Below, in pieces: positions 1 through 8,436 of a DNA stretch of 64,000 nt (position 1 is the stretch's first letter; every line of letters starts with the position of its first letter). Source of the stretch: Wenyingzhuangia sp. 2_MG-2023. GTDB taxonomy: Bacteria > Bacteroidota > Bacteroidia > Flavobacteriales > Flavobacteriaceae. A program made the position numbers and the translations under genes. The notes below the pieces were generated by a model. The model saw only the letters and a list, made by a program, of their open reading frames with translations, did no database searches and was not told the origin of the DNA. The DNA lies in contig NZ_JAUOSB010000012.1 in the NCBI RefSeq assembly GCF_030548295.1, positions 27,012-91,011 of the forward strand, in the 5' to 3' direction.

Positions 1-355
1 AACGATTTTCTTGTTCAATACTTAAATCATACATGTGAGAAACATTGTTCCCATAACGGTTATAGGCATTCCAAACACTCTGCCAGTTAGAATCACTAAT
101 AAAATAGCGATGTTCTTGTCTTGTGGTTCCACCTGTAAAAGCGGTGAATTGAATCAACTCATTGTTCCAATACCAAGTATAATTTTGCCAAAAATTAGCA
201 CCGTTATACAACAAAGGTTCAAACATACCACTAGCTTGTATTTCTCCTACATTAGTTGTGTTTGGATTTGTATTTATTTCGTTAAAATCGCCTGTACACG
301 CAATGCTAATAATTGCCAGTAAAGCTGTTGCTATTGTTATTTTTAATTTGTTCAT
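1..355 (-). CDS. SusD/RagB-family outer-membrane lipoprotein, 5' part only
   Basis: The window holds only the first about 118 residues; the rest lies beyond the left edge. Translation from the ATG at 353-355 gives a lipoprotein signal peptide ending in ISIACTGDF, followed by NEINTNPN, the opening typical of SusD-like lipoproteins of the SusD-like_2 type. The start lies 11 bases after the end of the STN-domain SusC gene, the usual susC-susD order. The protein should sit on the outer face of the outer membrane as the lid and glycan-binding partner of that SusC. Family assignment rests on the N-terminus and on position, so the subfamily is uncertain. Confidence 0.85.
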   Translation of the reverse strand, partial: MNKLKITIATALLAIISIACTGDFNEINTNPNTTNVGEIQASGMFEPLLYNGANFWQNYTWYWNNELIQFTAFTGGTTRQEHRYFISDSNWQSVWNAYNRYGNNVSHMYDLSIEQENR

Positions 356-366
356 TTCCTGAGAAT

Positions 367-3300
367 TTAGAATGAAAATTTAACATTGAAACCATAAGAT
401 CTAGTCATTGGAAAAGACATGGTTTCTATCCCTTTATAAATATCAGATCCATTTAACATTCCTGTTTCAGGATCGTATTGAGGGAATTCCGTAATGGTAA
501 ATAAATTGGTAGCAAAGACTCCTAAGCTTGCATCGTTTAAAAAACCTGTCTTTTTCAAGATTTCCTGTGGTATTTTATAATCCAAACGTAGTTCTCTTAA
601 TTTTAAATAAGAATTGCTAAACGTATTTGTTTCCGCATTGTTACGGTTCCATATATAAGAATTGTAGTAGGTTTGTATACTTTTGGTAACATTTGTGTTT
701 TCTGTATAAGATATTGTTCCATCTGTATTGTTTACAACGTTTACTCCATTATGCACCAATCCATCATACCTTCCTTCTAATGAATTGTTCAATTTTCCTT
801 GATAAGACAAAGCAAAATTGGTAACCGAATACGTGTTTCCTCCATATTGCCCTGTAAAATTAGCCGTTAAAGAAAAGTTTTTATATCTAAAACGCTGAAC
901 AACACCACCTCTCCAATCAGGGTTTACATTTCCTATTTTTCTATCTGGAGCTTCATCTAAAATAGGATACCCATCTGCATTTACTAAATGCATTCCCGAA
1001 GCATCGTGTTCTTGACCATTTTGATCTACATAAGTAGATCCTTCTGGTGCTCTTTGAAATCCACGACCATAAATTACATGCATTTGTTGCCCTACATAAG
1101 AGTAGATATTTACCCTACCCCCAATGGTAGTTCCCATTTCGGTTTGAAGTGGTTGATTTGGATCCCAATCATCTTGTAAACTCACCAACTTGTTTTTATT
1201 TTTAGACCAGTTGATGTCAAAAGACCATTCAAAATTTCTATTTCTGATAGGTACAAAATGTGCAGAAACCTCAATTCCCTGATTGCTAATTTCCCCTGCA
1301 TTTATTTTTAAGCCTGTTGCTCCTGTAGCCTGATCTACTCCTACAGATACGATTTGATTTGTAGTAGACGATTTGTACAAGGTTACATCAAAAGCAACTC
1401 TATTTTTAAACATTTTAGCCTCTAAACCTGCTTCCCAGCTTTCTACGTTTTCAGGCTTTATTTCTGGATCTGGAATAGTTCCTGGCAATGTATATCCTCC
1501 TGGGTAAGATGATGTTGAATAATATTGATCTAAAGAATAAGGATTGGTATCGTTCCCTACATTTGCCCAAGACAAACGCAATTTTGTAAAATCAATCCAT
1601 GCTGCATTTTTTCTAAAATCAAAAATTTCACTCATTAAGATACTTGCTGCTACCGATGGATAAAAGAAAGATCTGTTATTTTTTGACAAAGTACTAGACC
1701 AATCATTACGACCTGTGATGTCTAAATAATAAGTATTGTCCCAGCTTAAAGAAGCCAAACCATACAAACTATTCACAACTTTTTTTCTTCTATAATTGTA
1801 TGGATCTGGAATAACACCTGTTGGTAAATTAGTTGTATGATAAATTCCTTCTTCACCAAGTTGGCTTAACGTTATTTTGCTATTGTAATCTTCGTTTACT
1901 CTATTGTTAGCACCAACTACGGCAGTTACACCCAATTTACCCTGCACCAAATTGTTATTTGTATAGCTCAACATTGCTTCATTGTTATTCTCTATACCCC
2001 TAACTGTTTGCTCTCTATAAAAACCATCTTGATAATCTGCAGTATAAAAAGGTCTACGTTGAGTTCTAAATTCATCAGACCAGTCCAATCCTGAATTCAC
2101 TTTAAACACAAGGCCTTTCATAATATCGAAACTAAAACCTATGTTCCCAAAAACTCTATTTTTATCTTGTGTATTTAATTCCTCATACAAAGAACGGTAT
2201 GGATTAAAACCATTTTTAGAAGGAAAAACTAAGCCTTGGCCATTCTCACCTTCGGCATTCCAGTTAGCATAATTGTATCTACCTTGAAAATATTCATTTT
2301 TCCAATCGTTGATACTATTTACATTAAATCCCCAAGTTAAAGCATACATTGGGTTGTTTTCATTATATCCTCCACCAGGCATGTTATCACTCTGTTTGCG
2401 AACATAATTAATTTTTGTGTTTAATTTAATTCTATCCGTTACAGGTGTGTTTAGCGATAATGAAACTGTTTTTCTATCAAAACCAGTATTGGGTAAAATC
2501 CATTCATTCTTAAAATCTGTAACCGAAAAACGAGTTGATGTTCCATTTCCATTGTTCCCGCTAATGCTGATGGTATTACTCTTGGTAACTCCTGTTTGAA
2601 ACAAACCAGTATACCAGTCATCTTTATACGTATAAGGTAGTTTTGTAAATTCACCTGTATCCCAATCTTTAGAGGCATACAAGTAACGTAATTTGTTTTC
2701 ATCAAACTTTTCTCCAAATGTGTAACGAGAATAATGCCTAGGTACTGCTATACCATCGTTGGTCATATCTGATGTTAATTCCCACATAGAAAACTCACTT
2801 TCTCCCATATCTGATCCGTTTCCGTATTCTGTTTGAAAATCTGGAAAATAACCTGCTTTATCAAAAGTGATAGACGAGTTTACCGAGACACCAATTCCTT
2901 TTGTTTTTTTACCCGATTTTGTAGTAATTAAAATAGCTCCACCACCTGCTCTTGACCCATACAAAGCTGCTGCTGTAGGTCCTTTTAAGATAGAAACCGA
3001 AGCAATATCATCTGGGTTTAAATCACTAATTCCATTACCATAATCAATAGGAGCATCTCCTTGAGCATAGTTACTTACACTTCTTGTGGATGTAATTCCA
3101 GAAGTAATAGGCACACCATCTACTACAAATAAAGCTTCGTTGCTTCCGTAGTTTAAAGATTGATCTCCACGCAAAGTAACTCTTACAGACCCACTTGGTC
3201 CTGTACCTGCTTGGTCAAAAGTTAGTCCCGCTACTTTTCCTGACATCCCATTGATCCAGTTTCCAGTTACCGTTTTGGTTAAATCTTCTTCTTTAACTTT

Positions 3301-3972
3301 TGCTACTGAATATCCTAAAGATTTTTCTTCTCTTGTAATATTAAGAGCAGTAACCACTACTTCGTTCAATTTTGTAATATCTTCTTTTAAAACAATTTTA
3401 AATTCAGTCTTATTTTCTACAGCAATTTCTTGGGTAATAAAACCATTGTAAGAAATTATCAATGTTGGATGTAGACTTGATAATTGTATTTTAAAATTAC
3501 CGTCAAAATCAGATATTGCATGATTTGAAGTTCCTTTTTCTAAAATATCGACTGCTGGTAAAGGCTCTCCTGCCTCATCAATTATGACTCCAGTTATTTT
3601 TCTCAAACTTATCTTTGATCTAGATAGTTGTTGTACAGAAATGTTGTTGTTAATACGTTTAAACTTTAATTTGGCTTCAAAAGTTAATTGTTCTAATATT
3701 TTTAAAACAGATATGTCTTTTGATTTTACTGTAATAACCTCATCAATTTTACTTAGAGACTCATCGTAAATAAAATGATACTCAGTTTTAGATTCTACTT
3801 CTTTTAAAATTTCTAAGGGGGTTGCATCTATTTTTAAAATTGATATCTTTGTTTCTGCTAGTCCTTGTCCAAAAGCATATTTTGCAAGCATTGGATTGGC
3901 AAAAAATAAAATAGCTAAATAAACAGACAATTTTGTGACCATTTTGACAAAAGGGTGTTTAATTAATTTCAT
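367..3972 (-). CDS. SusC/RagA TonB-dependent transporter with N-terminal STN signalling domain
   Basis: This 1201-residue protein is a TonB-dependent outer-membrane importer. After the signal peptide comes an STN (secretin/TonB short N-terminal) domain at about 45-115, then a carboxypeptidase-regulatory-like beta-sandwich (about 125-205), the plug (about 215-350) and a long 22-strand-type barrel ending in a terminal Phe. In this family the STN domain contacts a FecR anti-sigma factor in the periplasm, so that substrate binding releases a sigma factor. The next two upstream genes are exactly such a FecR and an ECF sigma factor, which supports a three-protein trans-envelope signalling unit. The cargo is probably an oligosaccharide. 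It could be related to the PUL1 glycan, but the enzymes of this unit may lie beyond the left edge. Confidence 0.95.
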   Translation of the reverse strand: MKLIKHPFVKMVTKLSVYLAILFFANPMLAKYAFGQGLAETKISILKIDATPLEILKEVESKTEYHFIYDESLSKIDEVITVKSKDISVLKILEQLTFEAKLKFKRINNNISVQQLSRSKISLRKITGVIIDEAGEPLPAVDILEKGTSNHAISDFDGNFKIQLSSLHPTLIISYNGFITQEIAVENKTEFKIVLKEDITKLNEVVVTALNITREEKSLGYSVAKVKEEDLTKTVTGNWINGMSGKVAGLTFDQAGTGPSGSVRVTLRGDQSLNYGSNEALFVVDGVPITSGITSTRSVSNYAQGDAPIDYGNGISDLNPDDIASVSILKGPTAAALYGSRAGGGAILITTKSGKKTKGIGVSVNSSITFDKAGYFPDFQTEYGNGSDMGESEFSMWELTSDMTNDGIAVPRHYSRYTFGEKFDENKLRYLYASKDWDTGEFTKLPYTYKDDWYTGLFQTGVTKSNTISISGNNGNGTSTRFSVTDFKNEWILPNTGFDRKTVSLSLNTPVTDRIKLNTKINYVRKQSDNMPGGGYNENNPMYALTWGFNVNSINDWKNEYFQGRYNYANWNAEGENGQGLVFPSKNGFNPYRSLYEELNTQDKNRVFGNIGFSFDIMKGLVFKVNSGLDWSDEFRTQRRPFYTADYQDGFYREQTVRGIENNNEAMLSYTNNNLVQGKLGVTAVVGANNRVNEDYNSKITLSQLGEEGIYHTTNLPTGVIPDPYNYRRKKVVNSLYGLASLSWDNTYYLDITGRNDWSSTLSKNNRSFFYPSVAASILMSEIFDFRKNAAWIDFTKLRLSWANVGNDTNPYSLDQYYSTSSYPGGYTLPGTIPDPEIKPENVESWEAGLEAKMFKNRVAFDVTLYKSSTTNQIVSVGVDQATGATGLKINAGEISNQGIEVSAHFVPIRNRNFEWSFDINWSKNKNKLVSLQDDWDPNQPLQTEMGTTIGGRVNIYSYVGQQMHVIYGRGFQRAPEGSTYVDQNGQEHDASGMHLVNADGYPILDEAPDRKIGNVNPDWRGGVVQRFRYKNFSLTANFTGQYGGNTYSVTNFALSYQGKLNNSLEGRYDGLVHNGVNVVNNTDGTISYTENTNVTKSIQTYYNSYIWNRNNAETNTFSNSYLKLRELRLDYKIPQEILKKTGFLNDASLGVFATNLFTITEFPQYDPETGMLNGSDIYKGIETMSFPMTRSYGFNVKFSF

Positions 3973-4016
3973 AAAAAATGTTTAATAATTTCTATAATTA
4001 GTTGTTGTTAAGCCGT

Positions 4017-4059
4017 AACAGTCTGTTTTACTCGCCAAAGTATCTTATAACAGACTGTT
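4017..4059. promoter_or_regulatory. 11-bp inverted repeat in the fecR-susC intergenic region
   Basis: AACAGTCTGTT at 4017-4027 is a perfect inverted repeat of AACAGACTGTT at 4049-4059, with a 21-nt loop. The T-run follows the stem on the plus strand, which carries no gene here. On the minus strand, the direction of fecR and susC, the stem is preceded by A's and followed by ACGGC. It is therefore not a normal terminator for fecR. It could be an operator or an mRNA hairpin ahead of susC. Confidence 0.5.
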
Positions 4060-4101
4060 TTTTATTATATGTGTAAAGTGTTTATTTCATAGTTTTTATT
4101 T

Positions 4102-5073
4102 TTAATTATTACAATCTCCTATTATTTCAACCTCTCTAGCTGAGATAAATTTATAAGTTAAACTAGGTTTGACAAATGTGATATTTTGTAAAATATTTTC
4201 TAATGAAGCATTCTTAAACACTCCTGTAAACGAACAATTTTTACTGCTTTGATTTTGGATTTTAATTTTCACATTGAACCATTTCTCTAATTTTGGAATG
4301 GCTGTAGCTAATTTTTCATTATCAAATCTTAATACTCCATCTCTCCAACACAAAAACCTATCTAAATCTATTTTTTGCTTTACAAAACCTTGGGTAGATT
4401 TGTTATAGTTTACTTGGTACGATGGTGTTAGTAGAATTTCATTTTCATTTTCTATATCCACGCTTATTTTACCAGTTGCTAAGGTTACCGTGATATCATC
4501 TTCATCATCATAAGATTTTATATTAAAAGAAGTTCCCAACACACGAGTAGTAATTAGTGAAGTTTTTACAACAAACGGATGTAAACTGTCTTTTTTAACT
4601 TCAAAAAAAGCTTCACCAGAAAGTGTTACTTCTCTAATAGAATCTCTAAAAAACTCAGGAAATTTAATTTCACTTCCGCTATTCAGTTTTACCAAAGAAC
4701 CGTCGGGCAATGTAACCGTTAACTTTTTACCGTAATCTGCTTTTTTACTTATTATTTCTGCCATCGGTTTCAAAATAGCACCTCTATTTAATTCCGATGA
4801 ATAATACCAACTAACTCCTCCAATAGAAATAGAAATGATAAAAACTGCAGCTATTTTCATCCAACTATCTATCAATCGTCTTTGTTTGTTCTGATTAATT
4901 TTGGCATAAATATCTTGACCAATCATAGATTTATGCCTATTATTTAGGAAACTAGTACTCTTATTCTTTTCCATCATTTTCTCTTCAAAAGAAAAAAGAA
5001 TAGCCTCTTCTTTTTGAGTAAGAAGTCCTTTTTGTTTTTTACCGATGAGTATTTTTAATTCTTTTTCTGTCAT
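4102..5073 (-). CDS. FecR-family anti-sigma factor
   Basis: The 323-residue protein has the standard FecR layout of Bacteroidota. There is a cytoplasmic helical N-terminus (1-70) with a KQKGLLTQKEEAIL stretch, one membrane helix at about 72-91, a periplasmic FecR beta domain at about 110-205 (including LPDGSLVKLNSGSEI and GEAFFEV), and a C-terminal DUF4974 domain at about 250-320. DUF4974 is the region thought to touch the STN domain of the cognate SusC. The N-terminus should hold the ECF sigma factor encoded just upstream. It lies between the sigma gene (139 nt away) and the STN-SusC gene (129 nt away), so the three genes form one signalling set. Confidence 0.95.
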   Translation of the reverse strand: MTEKELKILIGKKQKGLLTQKEEAILFSFEEKMMEKNKSTSFLNNRHKSMIGQDIYAKINQNKQRRLIDSWMKIAAVFIISISIGGVSWYYSSELNRGAILKPMAEIISKKADYGKKLTVTLPDGSLVKLNSGSEIKFPEFFRDSIREVTLSGEAFFEVKKDSLHPFVVKTSLITTRVLGTSFNIKSYDDEDDITVTLATGKISVDIENENEILLTPSYQVNYNKSTQGFVKQKIDLDRFLCWRDGVLRFDNEKLATAIPKLEKWFNVKIKIQNQSSKNCSFTGVFKNASLENILQNITFVKPSLTYKFISAREVEIIGDCNN

Positions 5074-5212
5074 GCTATTTTTAGGTCTATATTAGTATAT
5101 ACCCAAACACATGAGCCTTTCACGGTTAAAAATGCAGGTTTAATGTTATGTTTACATTTAGAAAGGTTGTTAACTTTTAATTAACAAAATAGAGAGGTTT
5201 GCAAAGAATAAC

Positions 5213-5770
5213 CTAACAATTTAGAATAAAGAAAAATACAGAAACAGCTTTCCCCATATTGTTTCTAATAGACTTTACCGCAATAGATAACTGATTTTCT
5301 ACAGTTCGTTTAGAAATACCAATTTTATCAGCAATTTCTTCGTTATCCAATCCTTGATAACGACTTAATGTAAAAATTTCACGACACTTAGTAGGTAATA
5401 GATTTACATAATAATTCAAACGCATACTTACTTCGTCTAAATCATGATTCAATTCTACTGGAGCATCCATAGATAGTTCACTACAAACTTCTAACTGAAC
5501 TTTATTGAATTTTTTATCCCTAAGAGTATTGTAAACTTTGTAACGGACCGCTTGATAAAGAAAGGCATCAATGTTATCTGTAGAAATCTCACCTCGTCTT
5601 TTCCAATAATCCAACCAAACTTCTTGAATTACGTCTTTAGCCTCAACTTCATCCATAATAAGTGATTGAGCAAAAACAAACAATTTTTCCCATAACCTAT
5701 TATACAAACTACTAAAAGCTATTTCGTCAGAATTGGCAATTCGCTTTGCTAGTTCTACATTAGAAGGCAT
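5213..5770 (-). CDS. ECF RNA polymerase sigma-70 factor (Bacteroidetes PUL type)
   Basis: The 185-residue protein has sigma region 2 (about 10-75, with the EAKDVIQEVWLDYWKRR segment that binds core polymerase and the -10 region) and region 4 (about 115-170, with LPTKCREIFTLSRYQGLDN and an HTH including EEIADKIGISKRTVENQL). It matches the sigma factors paired with FecR anti-sigma factors in PULs. When the downstream SusC binds its ligand, FecR should release this factor to transcribe the susC-susD unit. The C-terminus is unusually hydrophobic (SVFFFILNC) but ends at a normal stop. The 185-bp gap to the DUF4861 gene upstream suggests its own promoter. Confidence 0.95.
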   Translation of the reverse strand: MPSNVELAKRIANSDEIAFSSLYNRLWEKLFVFAQSLIMDEVEAKDVIQEVWLDYWKRRGEISTDNIDAFLYQAVRYKVYNTLRDKKFNKVQLEVCSELSMDAPVELNHDLDEVSMRLNYYVNLLPTKCREIFTLSRYQGLDNEEIADKIGISKRTVENQLSIAVKSIRNNMGKAVSVFFFILNC

Positions 5771-5955
5771 TTTATTACTTTTTTTAAAAGTGCAATGTAA
5801 TCAAAATAGGTTTTTTAAATATTACTGGAATGTTAACGTTTGATTTTTAAAAGATTTAAAAATCAAACTTAGAATTAGAAAAGAAGACTTCCTTTTCATT
5901 TCTCCAAATAATTTGATTATTGATAAAACTACTCGAATCTCATTCCTAAAAATAT

Positions 5956-7158
5956 TTATTTTTTTATTGAAACAATCAGTTTGTTTTCTATGATTTTCTT
6001 TTGTTTTTGTAATAATTCATCCCAATCATTCACTAAGGAAACTTGTTTACTTTTGGTCCATGCAAAACCTACATAATAGGTAAGTCTATCTGTTGGTTTG
6101 TTAATTACCAATAACTGACTTTGATCTGGAATAGTAGAAACGTGTTGCTTAGCATCTAAAATAGTTTCTGAACTTATAACTATTCCTTCACCTACATAAG
6201 ATTTTCCCATGGGCTCCCAATGTCTAAACCATCCTTGTTCTTTGTTTAATTTCACTTTTCCTTTATTGTTATGTAACGTTATTCCAACTGTGTAGTTTGG
6301 AACTTTATGCTCTGATTGTAAAGCAACCTCGAATTTGGAAAAATTACTTCCTAAATCTAACGTAATCTTCTTTTTTTCAGAAATTTGATAAGCACTCCAC
6401 GGAGCATAACTCAACTCAAATACTGTTCTTAAAGGTCCTTTAGCAACTCTATTATAGGTTGTGAAATTTTTAGAAACGTATAAACTATCATTTTCCCACA
6501 CCCCTATTCCACCAGTACCTCTACTAGTTCCTACGTGATATGGGTCGTGACCTTCTCCACGATCTGTGTGATAATATCCTGGTTCATTCATGTTTTTTGA
6601 ATACCATTTATCAATAATAGCATAATCTACACGTTTCAGCCATAAGTCAATACCACTAGAAAGTGTTCCATCCTCTTCCTGTTCCTCTATCCTACGTTGA
6701 GCATCTGGCCCATAAGTTCTAAAAGCGACTTTGTCATTTTCCCAAGTATAATCATCTGTTCTTTCAGGAACAAATCTAGAATACGCTACTACATTTGTAG
6801 TTTTTATTTTAGAGGTATCATCAACTACAACAATATATTTTGCTTCTGAATTAGGAGCAACATGTGCTTGAAACAACAATTCATCATTCACACCATCTTG
6901 ATTGTTGTCTATCCATTGTGTTACTACATATTCCGTTTCTCCTTGCTTTTTTATTTTTATAATTGTTTCTGAGTGTTTTTGTAACAGTGGGTTTAATTGT
7001 TTTCTGGATAAGGACACCACCTCAGCTCTGTTAAAATCTAATGTATTAGTAACTTTAATTATCAATTGATAATCTTCTTTTTTACTAGAATAAGAAATTA
7101 AACTCACTAACAATATTAGAAATATAATCAGTGAGTATATATTTAAATGTTTCTTCAT
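5956..7158 (-). CDS. DUF4861 family protein, PUL-associated
   Basis: This 400-residue exported protein resembles the DUF4861 family, which is common in PULs that break down uronic-acid polysaccharides. Recognisable segments are EPGYYHTDRGEGHDPYHVG, GTGGIGVWENDSLYVS and the C-terminal YYVGFAWTKSKQ. I know of no firm biochemical role to assign. The N-terminal hydrophobic segment ends in SLISYSSKKEDY. Lipoproteins of this kind normally have Cys where this one has Tyr, so it may have lost its lipid anchor and be periplasmic or secreted. The gene follows the beta-helix lyase-like gene by 24 bp and is the last enzyme-type gene of the PUL1 run, so it probably acts on the same glycan or on its unsaturated products. 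Confidence 0.8.
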   Translation of the reverse strand: MKKHLNIYSLIIFLILLVSLISYSSKKEDYQLIIKVTNTLDFNRAEVVSLSRKQLNPLLQKHSETIIKIKKQGETEYVVTQWIDNNQDGVNDELLFQAHVAPNSEAKYIVVVDDTSKIKTTNVVAYSRFVPERTDDYTWENDKVAFRTYGPDAQRRIEEQEEDGTLSSGIDLWLKRVDYAIIDKWYSKNMNEPGYYHTDRGEGHDPYHVGTSRGTGGIGVWENDSLYVSKNFTTYNRVAKGPLRTVFELSYAPWSAYQISEKKKITLDLGSNFSKFEVALQSEHKVPNYTVGITLHNNKGKVKLNKEQGWFRHWEPMGKSYVGEGIVISSETILDAKQHVSTIPDQSQLLVINKPTDRLTYYVGFAWTKSKQVSLVNDWDELLQKQKKIIENKLIVSIKK

Positions 7159-7182
7159 TTAATAAATTATTTTTAGTATTAA

Positions 7183-8415
7183 TTAATAATTATTGGAATT
7201 ATTAATTCCTGAAGCTAGATAAATAGTACCTATACTATTGTTATACACTCCACCATTATTGCTATTAAACAATGTTGCATCTACTGGACTTGTTATTTTA
7301 AGAGTTCCAGCAGACAAATTATTTCCAGATATCAAAATAGATTCTTCATAAAAACCACTAGAGGTTGTATTTCTCCAATAACCAATTCCGTGATAGATGT
7401 CATTTGGTGAATTTGCTACTGAAATGGTATTGTTAATAATTTCTATGTTTTTTAAATAGGGATGAGCTGCAGTGCTAACATACACATACATTAATATACC
7501 CGAAGTTGTCATGGTATTGTTTTGAATTAGTGCTCCATCTCCATTTCTAATTTTAATAGCTCCACCCTCTCCAGCTGCGGGCCATCCAGAAATTGTATTA
7601 TTTTCAATAATAACATCGTTAAAACTATGAACATAAATACCATGATCAGTTTCATCAAAATCTACCCACGATTCATTCCTACTGATCGTATTTCCTGAGA
7701 TAGAGGTTCCATCACTATTGTCATTAATAGCTGTTACAAAATATCCTTCTGCACCACTATTACCAAAAGTGTTGTTGGCTATTCCTGTATCTACACAATC
7801 AACTGTATAAATACCTCGCCCACTATTTCCTAGTCTTCTTTTAAAAACATTCCCTTTTACCAACATATCATCACAATTGTACATTTGTATGTAAGCATCT
7901 TGCGTATACGTTTTTGTAGTTCCTGCTTTTCTTCTTCCATAATCAAAAATGCAGTACCTAAAACTTGTGTTGCTAGCATTTCTAATGTTGATTCGGATGT
8001 TTCTAAACTGTATACCGTAAATATCAATATCTCTATTGTTGGAGCTCCAATATTGCTCTAGCATTTCAGTTGTTGATGTATCGTAAGCTGTAAATATTGG
8101 GGTTACGGAAGATTCTTTGTGAATGGTAATTCCGTTTTTTATAGCCAACTCTCCTGTAATTACGTACGTTCCAGGCTCAACGGCTATAGTATCTCCATAG
8201 GAAGCTGATTTTAAAACGGTATTGATCTCAGAAAAAGTCATTCCATTTGTAATCTTATGATTAGAAAACACTACAATAGTATCTTGATCCACAGAATCCT
8301 TTTCTTCGATTGCCTCTTCTTCAATTTCTTCCTCCATATCAACATTAGTGGAACTACAAGAAACAAAAAAAAGAAACCCCAATACAACTACTAAAAAATC
8401 TTCTAATTTATACAT
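7183..8415 (-). CDS. Right-handed beta-helix lipoprotein, putative polysaccharide lyase (PL6/chondroitinase B-like)
   Basis: The 410-residue protein starts with a lipoprotein signal (FFVSCSSTN, lipid Cys 20) and an acidic linker (about 28-45). From about residue 55 it is a parallel beta-helix: ITNGMTFSEINTVLKSASYG starts the fold in the way PL6 chondroitinase-B-like enzymes do, and repeated NNTIS/NNTF coils follow to the end. A cluster of charged residues (DETDHGIYVH and GAIKIRNGDG) could form the active site, but I do not see the canonical PL6 Lys/Arg signature clearly. Its place between PL8 and DUF4861 genes suggests that it acts on the same uronic-acid glycan, perhaps as a dermatan-type lyase or epimerase-like enzyme. 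Fold is confident; activity is inference. Confidence 0.75.
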   Translation of the reverse strand: MYKLEDFLVVVLGFLFFVSCSSTNVDMEEEIEEEAIEEKDSVDQDTIVVFSNHKITNGMTFSEINTVLKSASYGDTIAVEPGTYVITGELAIKNGITIHKESSVTPIFTAYDTSTTEMLEQYWSSNNRDIDIYGIQFRNIRINIRNASNTSFRYCIFDYGRRKAGTTKTYTQDAYIQMYNCDDMLVKGNVFKRRLGNSGRGIYTVDCVDTGIANNTFGNSGAEGYFVTAINDNSDGTSISGNTISRNESWVDFDETDHGIYVHSFNDVIIENNTISGWPAAGEGGAIKIRNGDGALIQNNTMTTSGILMYVYVSTAAHPYLKNIEIINNTISVANSPNDIYHGIGYWRNTTSSGFYEESILISGNNLSAGTLKITSPVDATLFNSNNGGVYNNSIGTIYLASGINNSNNY

Positions 8416-8436
8416 TTTGTTGTTTCTTAGTATTCA

